A stretch of 64,000 nt of DNA from Flavobacterium cheongpyeongense (GTDB lineage Bacteria; Bacteroidota; Bacteroidia; Flavobacteriales; Flavobacteriaceae): NCBI RefSeq assembly GCF_003202435.1, contig NZ_QJHK01000004.1, positions 1 to 64,000 of the forward strand, in the 5' to 3' direction. Each line of letters opens with the position of its first letter. Position 1 is the stretch's first letter. The position numbers and the translations under genes were made by a program. Positions 34,321 to 43,238 of this stretch are shown one piece after another. Under the pieces are notes generated by a model that ran no database searches, had not been told where the DNA came from, and saw only the letters and a list, made by a program, of their open reading frames with translations.

Positions 34321-35319
34321 ATGAAATTATTACGACCAACCCTTTTTTTATTCCTTTTTTTATTTGCTACAAACAGTTTTTCCCAAATTATCAGAACTAC
34401 ATTAGACCCGGGACAGGCACCACCACCCCCTTCTAACTGGAGTAAAAAAAATAAACTTGGCTTTGATATTTCAGAAATTGCTTTTGTCAATTGGAGTGCA
34501 GGGGGAACGAGTTCTATTTCCGGATTGTTCAAGGGCGAATTTACCAGAACCTATATAAAAGATAATCACAAATGGTTTAATGAACTTATTGTGAAATACG
34601 GAATGAACAAGCAAGATGGTACCGAATTAAGAAAAACGGATGATGCTGTCCAGTTTAACTCCACTTACGGTTTCAGAAAAGATACACTTTCAAATTGGTT
34701 TTATTCGGCCAAATTTAATTTCAATACTCAATTTACCAACGGTTATAAATATCCAAACAGGGATATTGCCATCTCTAAACCTTTTGCACCCGCATATATT
34801 TTCCTGGGAGCCGGAGCTGAAAATTCAGACAAGAAAAAGAACAGAACTTTTTATTTCTCTCCAATCACCTTAAAAACCACTTTGGTATTAGATCAGGATC
34901 TGGCAAACCAAGGAGCTTTTGGTGTTAAAAAAGCAGTGTATGGGACTGATCCTCTTGACCCTGACGCTACAATTTTAATTGAAGAAGGTCAAAAAGTAAA
35001 AGCAGAATTTGGTATTTTGTTTACCGGATACATGAAATCTGAGATTTACAAAAACATTTTTTACGAAAACAGACTGACTTTATATACAGATTATTTAAAC
35101 CATTTTGGAAATGTCGATGTGGATTATGATACCCGTTTAGACCTTGTCGTTAATGCTTATGTCAAAGCAAATATTGGTGTTCATATCGTTTATGACGACG
35201 ACATTAAAACAAAAAAAGATGTCGTAGATCCTGTGAGTGGCTCAAAATCGCAGGTAGATGACGGCCCAAAAACCCAGTTAAGACAAGTTCTGGGTGTTGG
35301 CCTTGTATATGCTTTTTAG
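34321..35319 (+). CDS. DUF3078 outer-membrane protein
   Basis: The protein has 332 residues with a signal peptide ending about NSFSQ. The mature part has alternating beta strands and the DUF3078 pattern (FVNWSAGGTSSISG, WFNELIVKYGMNKQDG, WFYSAKFNFNTQFTNGY), ending in an aromatic-poor strand (GVGLVYAF) typical of outer-membrane barrels. It starts 38 bp after the dxs stop and is probably on the same transcript. Function unknown. A proline run near residue 37 follows the signal peptide. Confidence 0.85.
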   Translation: MKLLRPTLFLFLFLFATNSFSQIIRTTLDPGQAPPPPSNWSKKNKLGFDISEIAFVNWSAGGTSSISGLFKGEFTRTYIKDNHKWFNELIVKYGMNKQDGTELRKTDDAVQFNSTYGFRKDTLSNWFYSAKFNFNTQFTNGYKYPNRDIAISKPFAPAYIFLGAGAENSDKKKNRTFYFSPITLKTTLVLDQDLANQGAFGVKKAVYGTDPLDPDATILIEEGQKVKAEFGILFTGYMKSEIYKNIFYENRLTLYTDYLNHFGNVDVDYDTRLDLVVNAYVKANIGVHIVYDDDIKTKKDVVDPVSGSKSQVDDGPKTQLRQVLGVGLVYAF

Positions 35320-35322
35320 CAA

Positions 35323-36669
35323 CTAATTATTTTTTCTGCCATTGATCATTTCATATAATTCTAACGCATTTCCATCCGTTAAAAGGGAAACATAATGACA
35401 AATATGAAGCAGACGTTCGTATAAATTACCTTTTTCTAATTGATGTTTTTCAGGAAGCATTTTCAGGATTAGTTTATCGTAATTCGAAGCTGTTCCTTCA
35501 TATTTGTTGTTAAAAGCGGTTATAAATTTATCCAGTAAAGTCTGAATAATCTGATACCCCACAATTTCTTTCTCTATAACTTCACGGCTCTGATAAATTT
35601 TTTCAACACTTAACTTAATAATATCATTCATTTGTGCCTTGTATTTGCTTTTATCTGTTAAGGCAAAAGGGAATTTCCCGTTCAGGATTGCTTCTTCATT
35701 TTCGATAAAAACATCTACAGCATCATTAATCAGGGTGCCTATTGCCAAAGCTCTCAAATAACTGATCCGGTCTTCTTTTGTTTCCAGTAATTTGTATTTG
35801 GCAACGTCAATATTATCTTTCACCAGTTTAATCAGATATTCTAAAGCAAAATCTTCCGAAACCAATCCTAAATTAATACCATCTTCAAAATCGATGATCG
35901 TATAACAGATATCATCAGCAGCTTCAACCAAATACGCCAGAGGATGTCTTTCAAAACCAATATCTCCATCTTCTTTGTTAGCGATCAATCCCATGTCATC
36001 AGCCACTTCCTGAAAGAATAATTTATCTGCCTGAAAGAAACCGTATTTTTTATCGGCTATATTATTTGTTGGTTTTTTCGGCAAACTCTCTTTCGGATAT
36101 TTCATAAAAGCACCTAAAGTCGCATACGAAATCCTTAAGCCTCCTTCTATCCCTGGGCGGCTTCCGGTTAAAACTGAAAAACCATTGGCGTTTCCTTCAA
36201 AATCAATTAAATCCTGCCATTGTTTAGCCGTCAGTTTGTCTTTGTATTTTAATCCTTTTCCAATAGAAAAATACTCTCCAATCGCTTTTTCACCTGAATG
36301 TCCAAAAGGCGGATTTCCGATATCATGAGCTAATGAAGCCGCAGCAACAATGGCTCCAAAATCGTTCATATGATAGCCGTGAACTTCTTTTAGGTACGGA
36401 TATTTTTCGATGATTTTCTTTCCCACCAAACGTCCAAGCGAACGTCCTACAACAGAAACTTCCAGACTATGCGTTAAACGCGTATGCACAAAATCTGTTT
36501 TTGAAAGCGGAATTACCTGTGTTTTGTCCTGCAGACTTCTAAATGCAGCAGAAAAAATGATTCGGTCATAATCTACCTCAAATCCTAATCGGGTATCATC
36601 CTGTTTTATACGTAATCTTTTGTTTGTGTCGCCTTGTTTTTTAAGAGATAAAAGTTGTTCCCAGTTCAT
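35323..36669 (-). CDS. dgt: Deoxyguanosinetriphosphate triphosphohydrolase (dGTPase)
   Basis: The protein has 448 residues. The HD-domain metal motif is intact (HTRLTHSLEVSVVGRSLG and LAHDIGNPPFGHSGEKAI). It starts in the typical way (RLRIKQDDTRLGFEVDYDRIIFSAAFRSLQDKTQV). The enzyme splits dGTP into deoxyguanosine and triphosphate and lowers the dNTP pool; some relatives restrict phage growth. It is convergent with the DUF3078 gene (3 bp between stops). Upstream, 74 bp away, the accessory two-gene unit ends. Confidence 0.93.
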   Translation of the reverse strand: MNWEQLLSLKKQGDTNKRLRIKQDDTRLGFEVDYDRIIFSAAFRSLQDKTQVIPLSKTDFVHTRLTHSLEVSVVGRSLGRLVGKKIIEKYPYLKEVHGYHMNDFGAIVAAASLAHDIGNPPFGHSGEKAIGEYFSIGKGLKYKDKLTAKQWQDLIDFEGNANGFSVLTGSRPGIEGGLRISYATLGAFMKYPKESLPKKPTNNIADKKYGFFQADKLFFQEVADDMGLIANKEDGDIGFERHPLAYLVEAADDICYTIIDFEDGINLGLVSEDFALEYLIKLVKDNIDVAKYKLLETKEDRISYLRALAIGTLINDAVDVFIENEEAILNGKFPFALTDKSKYKAQMNDIIKLSVEKIYQSREVIEKEIVGYQIIQTLLDKFITAFNNKYEGTASNYDKLILKMLPEKHQLEKGNLYERLLHICHYVSLLTDGNALELYEMINGRKNN

Positions 36670-36743
36670 TTTGTAATTTTAAATCTAGCGAATATAAGAA
36701 AAAATGAAGCATTTAAAATAACAAGATTGATCAAAATAAAGTC

Positions 36744-38783
36744 TCATAGCGCAAATCTCCTCGGATTATATTCATATTCTGAACATTCCCAAATCCATTG
36801 CATGCATTGCCTATTTAAAATTAAATTTTTTATTGGATCAGAAATCATTGCTATTTCAAAAAAATCATCTGTTTGACGAACAATAGCAACATAAAATTTT
36901 TGTGGCTTTGCTTGTGCTACTCCAATTTCATTATTGGTTAACTTAAATTTCTGTCCTGGAAGTGTTATCGATTTTACTTCAATGTGAATTTCTTCTCCAT
37001 TGGGGTCAAATCCATCTAAATCATAACCAATATTTTGTTTACTTACATCTTGTAAATTAAATCCATTTAAATTCAAAATTTCCAAAGTAATTTCTTCTGC
37101 AGTTCTCCAACGTTTTATAGCATATTTAATTCTATCAGTTGAAATTTCTTTAGAATTATTATACCAATTATCTGTTGGGATATTTACATTTTGAATAAAA
37201 CTATTAAGCATAATATCATTATCCTTTTTCTCCAAAACTAAATTTCCGCTATAATTTGGAAGTAGTTTTTTAAATGCTTGCTTTATATCAAATTCAGTTA
37301 AACCATTTTCAATTAACAAAGAAATATAAGAATCATCAATTAATAATTTTTCAGAAAGAACTTGCTTAAAAGAATATCTTTTCTTGTTGTGAATTAGTAT
37401 TTTTAAATCACTTACTTCAAGAATAAAATTATCATTACTAATTGACAATATAGAAACAAAAATATATTTTGAAATTTGAACACAACCAAATGTCGAAATA
37501 TCCGAATTATTAATATTTTTTTTCAATGAATCAAACGAAGCTTCTTTTGCTCCAAGAAATTTTAAAAACGATAACAATCCATCAATATTTAAAAAATTTG
37601 AATCAACGACTAAATTATTAATTGTTTTGGCTATAACATTATAATCCTTTGCATTAAGCCAATTCGGCGGTAATAATAATTTTTCAAAGAAGGCTGGGTC
37701 AATATTTTTAACTTCCTCTAAAAGAATTTTTTCAAAAGAAGTCTTTTTAAAACTCATCATTCTAGGGTCAGCGTAGGGAACAAGGCACTTAATTATATTA
37801 TTATTTTCTAGTTTATTACCCCCCAGATTTTCCTCAATTATATTTATAATTTGACTAGCAATATTTTTTATCGTAGCATTTGTTTCAATGTCATATATCA
37901 GGTGTTTTCTTGACGGATCAGTACTAAAATCACCATTAACAATAACTCCTAATCCCGTTATATCTTCAGTTGGTAAAAATGAATAAACAAAAGCATCTAC
38001 CAAGTTGATTCTTGTAGGTAAATTATTTTCAATCTGAAAAGCTATCGAAGTATTATTATAGGTTGAAACAAGCCACTCAGATTGATTCTCATTATTTTCA
38101 ATCTTTAGTTTTGTTTTGTGTTCAGAAATTATTTCTTTTTCAATATATGTTGAAATATAATTAGAAATTAAAATTTCTGTTGTGGTTATATTTTTGAGAA
38201 ACAGTAACGACTTATAATCAAACGAGTCATATTCAGATTCAATTTCTACTGAGGTAATTCCAGTAAAAATAAAAATAGTGGTAAACCCAACATTTAATAG
38301 ATTCCCAACATTTTCAGCTATTAGCGATTTATCATCTTGATGTATCGAATGTGGTATTCTTATAAGCGGAACTCTTGTTGCGTTTATAATTTCATTTTTA
38401 GTTCTCTCTTTGGAAAATGTGATTTCTAAATCACCACTAATTATATGAATTTCTTTAGCGAAACTTACAACAGATTTAAATCCAATTCCTCTATAACCAA
38501 TATTTTTTCCTCGTATTTTGTTTGAAGATGCACTTCTGCATAAACTTTCTATATCACTTGCATTAAAAAACCTTCCATTGTTAGCAACATATAAAAAATT
38601 ATTATCTTTTATGATTTTAAATTTGGTCGCGTTTGCATCATCAGCATTTTGCAATAATTCTATAAAAGAGCGATTGTTATAACTTTCAGCAATATAGGTT
38701 TCTAAACCCGCCAAATCTGCAAGCAAGTTCGGAGATGATTTTGCTTCTTCTAAAAGTTGATTCCTAATTTCATTAATGATCAT
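36744..38783 (-). CDS. GHKL (sacsin/Hsp90-like) ATPase with a C-terminal DUF3883 nuclease-like domain
   Basis: The protein has 679 residues. The N-terminus is a sacsin-type GHKL ATPase: ELLQNADDANA (residues 42-52), NNG at 68-70, and the lid GYRGIGFKS (96-104). A long Ile/Asn-rich middle follows. Residues 558-679 form a DUF3883 (NOV_C-like) domain whose PD-(D/E)xK pattern is Asp588 with Glu602-Val-Lys604. Such proteins occur scattered in bacteria, often in accessory and defence-like contexts; the joint action of the two domains is not known to me. It starts 4 bp after a 112-residue gene, so both are one operon. The unit lies between dgt and lrp-metE. It is visibly more AT-rich than its neighbours, suggesting transfer. 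Confidence 0.8.
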   Translation of the reverse strand: MIINEIRNQLLEEAKSSPNLLADLAGLETYIAESYNNRSFIELLQNADDANATKFKIIKDNNFLYVANNGRFFNASDIESLCRSASSNKIRGKNIGYRGIGFKSVVSFAKEIHIISGDLEITFSKERTKNEIINATRVPLIRIPHSIHQDDKSLIAENVGNLLNVGFTTIFIFTGITSVEIESEYDSFDYKSLLFLKNITTTEILISNYISTYIEKEIISEHKTKLKIENNENQSEWLVSTYNNTSIAFQIENNLPTRINLVDAFVYSFLPTEDITGLGVIVNGDFSTDPSRKHLIYDIETNATIKNIASQIINIIEENLGGNKLENNNIIKCLVPYADPRMMSFKKTSFEKILLEEVKNIDPAFFEKLLLPPNWLNAKDYNVIAKTINNLVVDSNFLNIDGLLSFLKFLGAKEASFDSLKKNINNSDISTFGCVQISKYIFVSILSISNDNFILEVSDLKILIHNKKRYSFKQVLSEKLLIDDSYISLLIENGLTEFDIKQAFKKLLPNYSGNLVLEKKDNDIMLNSFIQNVNIPTDNWYNNSKEISTDRIKYAIKRWRTAEEITLEILNLNGFNLQDVSKQNIGYDLDGFDPNGEEIHIEVKSITLPGQKFKLTNNEIGVAQAKPQKFYVAIVRQTDDFFEIAMISDPIKNLILNRQCMQWIWECSEYEYNPRRFAL

Positions 38784-38787
38784 AGAA

Positions 38788-39126
38788 TTACAATTTAGGA
38801 TATAATCTTAATTTATTGATTTTGTCTGAAATTCCATCTTCTTGAAAACTAAATTTAAAAACTTCAAATCCAAAAAATTTATCCGGAAAAACATAGTTAT
38901 CGTTGACTTCCAATATGTGACCATCAATATCATATGCTGTACACTCAATTTTTATTATATCATCTATAGTAGGACCACTATTTGAATGAAATTCAAAAAA
39001 CACAAACACCCATCCATAATCATCAACTTTTACTGAAATATTCTCAAACCTTACATTAAGGCGTTCCTCGAAAGTTTCAAGTCTTTCAATTTTATTTAAT
39101 AATGATTTTGCAATTATATCTTTCAT
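38788..39126 (-). CDS. Hypothetical 112-residue protein, partner of the GHKL-DUF3883 gene
   Basis: There is no signal peptide and no membrane helix, so the protein should be cytoplasmic. After a helical N-terminus (KSLLNKIERLETFEERL) it shows alternating strands (FENISVKVDDYGWVFVFFEFHSN; IKIECTAYDIDGHIL; FEVFKFSFQED), which suggest a beta-sandwich. I do not recognise the family. It is the first gene of the unit; the large ATPase gene begins four bases after its stop. The 143 bp upstream, up to lrp, probably hold the promoter of the unit. Confidence 0.65.
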   Translation of the reverse strand: MKDIIAKSLLNKIERLETFEERLNVRFENISVKVDDYGWVFVFFEFHSNSGPTIDDIIKIECTAYDIDGHILEVNDNYVFPDKFFGFEVFKFSFQEDGISDKINKLRLYPKL

Positions 39127-39269
39127 TTGATTTATTTATAATTTCAACTTTATAAAATTAGTGTTTTTGATGTTACAATAAAATAAATGAAAGCTCATCC
39201 TTACAATTATCGCGATTGGCTTTAGATTTAATAACTCTAAAATCATTTTATTTTACGACTTTTTAACCA

Positions 39270-39731
39270 TCAAAACTCCAAGGCCGTACTATGTTTTATT
39301 TCGCCCATTACAAAAATACTGTTCGTATTGCCAATGTTTTCTATCGTCGATAATTTATTCATGACAAAATCCTGGTAGCTTTCCATATCCTTTACTAATA
39401 TTTTGAGCATAAAATCATAATCTCCTGCGATATTGTAGCATTCGATAATTTCAGGAAGTGCCACAATATCTTTTACAAAATTACTCCCTACATTTTTTGC
39501 ATGTTCTTTTAAGCGGACATTACAAAAAACAGTCATACCGCGATTCATTTTTTTCCGGTCTAAAAGGGCAACATATTTGGTGATGTAACCGTCCCTTTCC
39601 AGCCTTTTGATACGTTCATAAACAGGCGTGACCGTGAGAAATAATTTACCCGCAAGGTCTTTTGTATTGATATCAGAGTTATCCTGCAGGTGTTTCAGTA
39701 TCATTAAATCTGTTTTATCTAAGTTTTCCAT
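39270..39731 (-). CDS. Lrp/AsnC-family transcriptional regulator
   Basis: The protein has 153 residues. An N-terminal winged helix-turn-helix (TDLMILKHLQDNSDINTKDLAGKLFLTVTPVYERIKRLERDGYI) is followed by a RAM ligand-binding domain (FCNVRLKEH, IIECYNIAGDYDFMLKILVKD). The gene is divergent from metE with 157 bp between starts. A role in metE control with an amino acid as the signal is therefore likely, but is inferred from position only. Confidence 0.9.
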   Translation of the reverse strand: MENLDKTDLMILKHLQDNSDINTKDLAGKLFLTVTPVYERIKRLERDGYITKYVALLDRKKMNRGMTVFCNVRLKEHAKNVGSNFVKDIVALPEIIECYNIAGDYDFMLKILVKDMESYQDFVMNKLSTIENIGNTNSIFVMGEIKHSTALEF

Positions 39732-39855
39732 AGTATTTTTTACGGCTAAAAGTCATTTTAAAAGTATTTATCAGTAATATAATCTTTAAAAATTAATTTT
39801 TAAAACACTATTTACTTAAATAATAATCAAATATAAGACATAAAAACCAATGAAC

Positions 39856-39863
39856 TAAATTTG
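39856..39863 (+). promoter_or_regulatory. Promoter -7 box of metE
   Basis: TAAATTTG matches TAnnTTTG exactly, 25 bases before the metE ATG. No TTG sits at the -33 position, which would fit a promoter needing an activator such as the divergent Lrp protein. The 157-bp gap is too short for a cobalamin riboswitch, and none is seen. Confidence 0.55.
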
Positions 39864-39888
39864 TCCAGTAAAAAATACTGAAATAAAA

Positions 39889-42213
39889 ATGAAGACAAAT
39901 AATTTAGGTTACCCACGAATTGGAAGCAACAGGGAATTAAAAAAGGCCTCAGAATTGTACTGGGCAGGAAAAATTTCTGCTGATGAACTTATTGATGCCG
40001 GAAAAGAAATCCGTCTTAAAAACTGGAAATTACAAGCTGAGGCAGGAGTTGATCTGATTCCGTCTAATGATTTTTCTTTTTACGACCAGGTACTGGATCT
40101 GACTTTGGCGGTTGGTGCTATCCCAACACGTTATCACGAACTCGCAAAAAGCAATTCTTCTCTTGATTTGTATTTTGCTATGGCAAGGGGAGCCCAAAAA
40201 AACGGTCAGGATGTTGTGGCAATGGAAATGACTAAATGGTTTGACACCAACTATCATTACATTGTTCCTGAATTTACCAAAAACCAAAAGTTTGCTTTGT
40301 TTTCAGAAAAAATAATCAACGAATTTAAAGAAGCCAAAGCTTTAGGAATTGTAACCAAACCTGTTTTAATAGGTCCTGTTTCTTATTTATTATTAGGAAA
40401 AGAAAAAGAAGAAGGTTTTGAGAGAATTGATCTTATTGACGCCTTACTTCCGGTATATTTTGAAATTCTGGAAAAACTACAGTCAGAAAATGCCGAATAT
40501 ATCCAGTTAGACGAGCCATTTTTAGCTTTAAATCTTAATGACAAAGAAAGGAATACTTTCACGAAAGTGTATAATGAAATCAACAAACGTTTCCCGAAAA
40601 TTAAAATAGTCCTGGCGAATTATTTTGACTGTTTCGGAGAGAACTTAACTACGGCTCTGGCTCTTCCAGTTGATACTTTCCATTTAGATTTAGTGCGTTG
40701 CCCCTCTCAGTTAGATGATATTTTAGAGTCCGGACAATTAAACCCTGGTACCAATCTTTCTTTGGGAGTGGTTGACGGAAGAAATATCTGGAAAAATGAT
40801 TTCACAAAATCGTTAGAGTTAATCCAAAAAGCAACGGCTGTATTGGGAGAAAACAGGATTTTTGTTGCTCCGTCCTGCTCTTTAATCCACAGCCCTTGTG
40901 ATTTGGATTTAGAAACAAACAACGAGACTTTAACTCCTGAAATCAAACAATGGCTGGCTTTTGCTAAACAAAAGATAAACGAAATTGTAGTATTGAAAAA
41001 ATTTGCTTCAAAAGAAGTTGACATTAAATTATCAGCTGAATATGAGAGAAATGTAGTTGCAAATAACAACCGTAAAACTTCAAAATTAATTCATAATAAT
41101 GAGGTTAAAGCCCGTGTTAGCAACATTACAGCTTCTGATGACAAGCGTAAAAGTACTTTTGCAACAAGAAGAACAAGTCAGATTGACGCTTTAAACCTTC
41201 CTTTATTCCCAACCACCACAATAGGTTCTTTTCCTCAGACTGCCGAAGTGAGAAGCTGGAGGGCAAAATTCAAAAAAGGAGAATTAACAACCCAACAATA
41301 CAACGATTTAATTGAAAAAGAAACCGAAGCTACCATTCGTTTTCAGGAAGAAACCGGAATCGATGTTCTGGTTCACGGAGAATTTGAACGTAACGACATG
41401 GTAGAATATTTTGGAGAACAACTGGCCGGATTTACGTTTACCAAAAACGGCTGGGTACAAAGTTACGGAAGCCGCTGTGTAAAACCTCCTGTTATTTACG
41501 GTGATGTTTCAAGACCAAACCCTATGACGGTAAAATGGTCACAATACGCACAATCCCTGACTCCAAAATGGGTAAAAGGAATGTTGACCGGGCCGGTAAC
41601 AATTTTGCAATGGTCATTTGTACGTAACGATCAGCCGCGTTCTGAAACCTGCACACAGATTGCTTTAGCGATTCGTGATGAAGTGGTCGATTTAGAAAAA
41701 GCCGGAATCAAAATCATTCAGATTGACGAACCTGCCATTCGCGAAGGTCTTCCGTTAAGAAAAGAAGAATGGGCTACTTATCTGGATTGGGCCGTAAAAG
41801 CATTTAGAATTTCGGCTTCGGGCGTAAACGATGATACACAAATTCACACACACATGTGTTACAGCGAATTCAACGACATCATCCAGAATATTGCCGATAT
41901 GGACGCTGACGTTATCACTATTGAATGTTCGCGTTCGCAAATGGAACTTTTAGATGCTTTTGCCGATTTTAAATATCCAAACGAAATTGGACCTGGTGTT
42001 TATGATATTCACTCGCCAAGAGTTCCGTCAAGTGAGGAAATGGTGCAATTGCTCGAAAAAGCAGCGGCAGTTATACCAGTAGATCAGCTGTGGGTAAATC
42101 CGGATTGTGGTTTAAAAACACGTCATTGGGACGAAACCAAAAAAGCACTAATCGAGATGGTTGCAGCAGCACAGGAAATGAGAGCTGCCGTTGAAAATAT
42201 TGTGAGCTTATAA
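39889..42213 (+). CDS. metE: Cobalamin-independent methionine synthase MetE
   Basis: The protein has 774 residues, full length for MetE. The N-terminal half starts NNLGYPRIGSNRELKKASE. The C-terminal catalytic half carries FPTTTIGSFPQTAEVR, the zinc ligands in HTHMCYSEF (His and Cys), an ECSRSQ segment and VNPDCGLKTR (Cys). It transfers a methyl group from 5-methyl-tetrahydropteroyl-triglutamate to homocysteine. The window also codes for a cobalamin-dependent enzyme (metH, 55042-61039), so the cell has both. Confidence 0.96.
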   Translation: MKTNNLGYPRIGSNRELKKASELYWAGKISADELIDAGKEIRLKNWKLQAEAGVDLIPSNDFSFYDQVLDLTLAVGAIPTRYHELAKSNSSLDLYFAMARGAQKNGQDVVAMEMTKWFDTNYHYIVPEFTKNQKFALFSEKIINEFKEAKALGIVTKPVLIGPVSYLLLGKEKEEGFERIDLIDALLPVYFEILEKLQSENAEYIQLDEPFLALNLNDKERNTFTKVYNEINKRFPKIKIVLANYFDCFGENLTTALALPVDTFHLDLVRCPSQLDDILESGQLNPGTNLSLGVVDGRNIWKNDFTKSLELIQKATAVLGENRIFVAPSCSLIHSPCDLDLETNNETLTPEIKQWLAFAKQKINEIVVLKKFASKEVDIKLSAEYERNVVANNNRKTSKLIHNNEVKARVSNITASDDKRKSTFATRRTSQIDALNLPLFPTTTIGSFPQTAEVRSWRAKFKKGELTTQQYNDLIEKETEATIRFQEETGIDVLVHGEFERNDMVEYFGEQLAGFTFTKNGWVQSYGSRCVKPPVIYGDVSRPNPMTVKWSQYAQSLTPKWVKGMLTGPVTILQWSFVRNDQPRSETCTQIALAIRDEVVDLEKAGIKIIQIDEPAIREGLPLRKEEWATYLDWAVKAFRISASGVNDDTQIHTHMCYSEFNDIIQNIADMDADVITIECSRSQMELLDAFADFKYPNEIGPGVYDIHSPRVPSSEEMVQLLEKAAAVIPVDQLWVNPDCGLKTRHWDETKKALIEMVAAAQEMRAAVENIVSL

Positions 42214-42240
42214 TTCTTTTAAATAATTTTTGTTTTTTAG

Positions 42241-42303
42241 TGCCGGCAGGCGAAGTCGAAAATCTTGTAGTTATGATCCTTTTTCGGCTTCACTGGTCGG
42301 CAT
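42241..42303 (+). terminator. Imperfect hairpin after metE
   Basis: TGCCGGCAGGCGAAG and CTTCACTGGTCGGCA pair with three mismatches; a T-run (T/A-rich, 15 or more bases) follows. A likely terminator of metE. Confidence 0.5.
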
Positions 42304-42351
42304 TTTTATTTTTTTTTTTGTAGCAGAACTTATTCGTTTTCAGAACAAATA

Positions 42352-42422
42352 CAGTCCCGCTATCCGTTATATCTTTTCCTTGCTAAAGAAGCAAGAAAAA
42401 GGATATCACTTCTATCGGGCTA
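42352..42422 (-). repeat. Dispersed hairpin repeat, family A, copy 4
   Basis: In reverse orientation it runs from CCCGCTATCCGTTATATC to CACTTCTATCGGGCTA. The inner hairpin CTTGCT/AGCAAG is intact. The ends are the clearest link with the family B repeats (GGGCTATCCGTTAC...; CACTTCTATCCC). Confidence 0.8.
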
Positions 42423-42460
42423 ATTGACAAGTTTAGTTTTCATAAAACTTTTAGCCAATA

Positions 42461-42488
42461 AAAAAGCACCTCGATTGAGATGCTTTCT
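42461..42488. terminator. Terminator between metE and the barrel gene
   Basis: AAAGCACCTC and GAGATGCTTT form a stem with one mismatch and a 4-base loop, flanked by A and T runs. It suits the minus-strand gene ending at 42512. Confidence 0.65.
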
Positions 42489-42511
42489 TAAATTGAATAG
42501 ATAAACTAAGA

Positions 42512-43093
42512 TTAGAAATTTTTAGAGATTCCTATGTTAAATGTCTGACCGAAATTGAAGTAAAATGAATTTACATCCGGTCCATTATTATCATAACTCA
42601 ATGTTTCATATCCTAAGCCGCCAATACTAAAGTTTAGACCAAAACCTTTTTTAATGTTAATGAAAAGAGCCGGAGTTACTCCTAAATACAAACCATCAGC
42701 TTTAGATTTTGAATCAAGTGATCCGTTATCGTAATTTTTTACTTTTGCATTTTGAAAACCTGCTCCCATATCAGCAAAAACAGAAAAAGTCTGGCTTAGT
42801 GGAACCGAGTAACGAACAAAAGCACCCGCTTTAAAAGCATTCCTTTTTTGCTCATCTCCTGTAAAACCACTTTTTGAAGAAGCAACTGTAAATTCACCCC
42901 CAACAGTCCAGTTCTCGTGAAACTGGTAACCAACTTTAGGAGAAAAACTAAATTCATTTGTTTTTGATTCAGTAAACCTGTATTCAGATTTTTCAGAAGT
43001 ATATCCGATGTTTCCACCTACTAAGATTGTTCCTTTTTGTGCATTTGCAAAACTACCGATAGCTAAAGCAGCCATCACTAAAAATTTTTTCAT
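42512..43093 (-). CDS. Outer-membrane beta-barrel protein
   Basis: The protein has 193 residues with a signal peptide (MKKFLVMAALAIGSFANAQ). Alternating strands rich in Gly and aromatics (ILVGGNIGYTS, FSFSPKVGYQFHENWTVGGEFTVA, FGQTFNIGISKNF) give an eight-strand barrel of the OmpX/OmpA-like porin group, ending in Phe as outer-membrane proteins do. Function unknown. It is divergent from gldA with 145 bp between starts. Confidence 0.85.
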   Translation of the reverse strand: MKKFLVMAALAIGSFANAQKGTILVGGNIGYTSEKSEYRFTESKTNEFSFSPKVGYQFHENWTVGGEFTVASSKSGFTGDEQKRNAFKAGAFVRYSVPLSQTFSVFADMGAGFQNAKVKNYDNGSLDSKSKADGLYLGVTPALFINIKKGFGLNFSIGGLGYETLSYDNNGPDVNSFYFNFGQTFNIGISKNF

Positions 43094-43214
43094 AATTTGG
43101 GTTTATTTTATTTTAGCATTCCCTTAACAATAACGATGCCGTGAGTAAAGGGACTTTGCTGTTTTTTATTATTACTTTAAAAGACAAAATGTAGTAATCG
43201 AAACTATTTCTGTT

Positions 43215-43222
43215 TACTTTTG
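43215..43222 (+). promoter_or_regulatory. Promoter -7 box of gldA
   Basis: TACTTTTG fits TAnnTTTG, 16 bases before the ATG, implying a very short leader. Confidence 0.45.
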
Positions 43223-43238
43223 CAGTAAATAAAAAGTC

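Noticed and set aside
35323..36669. dGTPase as part of the neighbouring accessory (possible defence) unit
   Set aside because: It has ordinary base composition and lies next to dxs and the DUF3078 gene as a core gene; the gap of 74 bp does not show shared transcription.
39732..39888. Cobalamin or SAM riboswitch before metE
   Set aside because: The gap is 157 bp, AT-rich, and has none of the conserved core motifs of either riboswitch.
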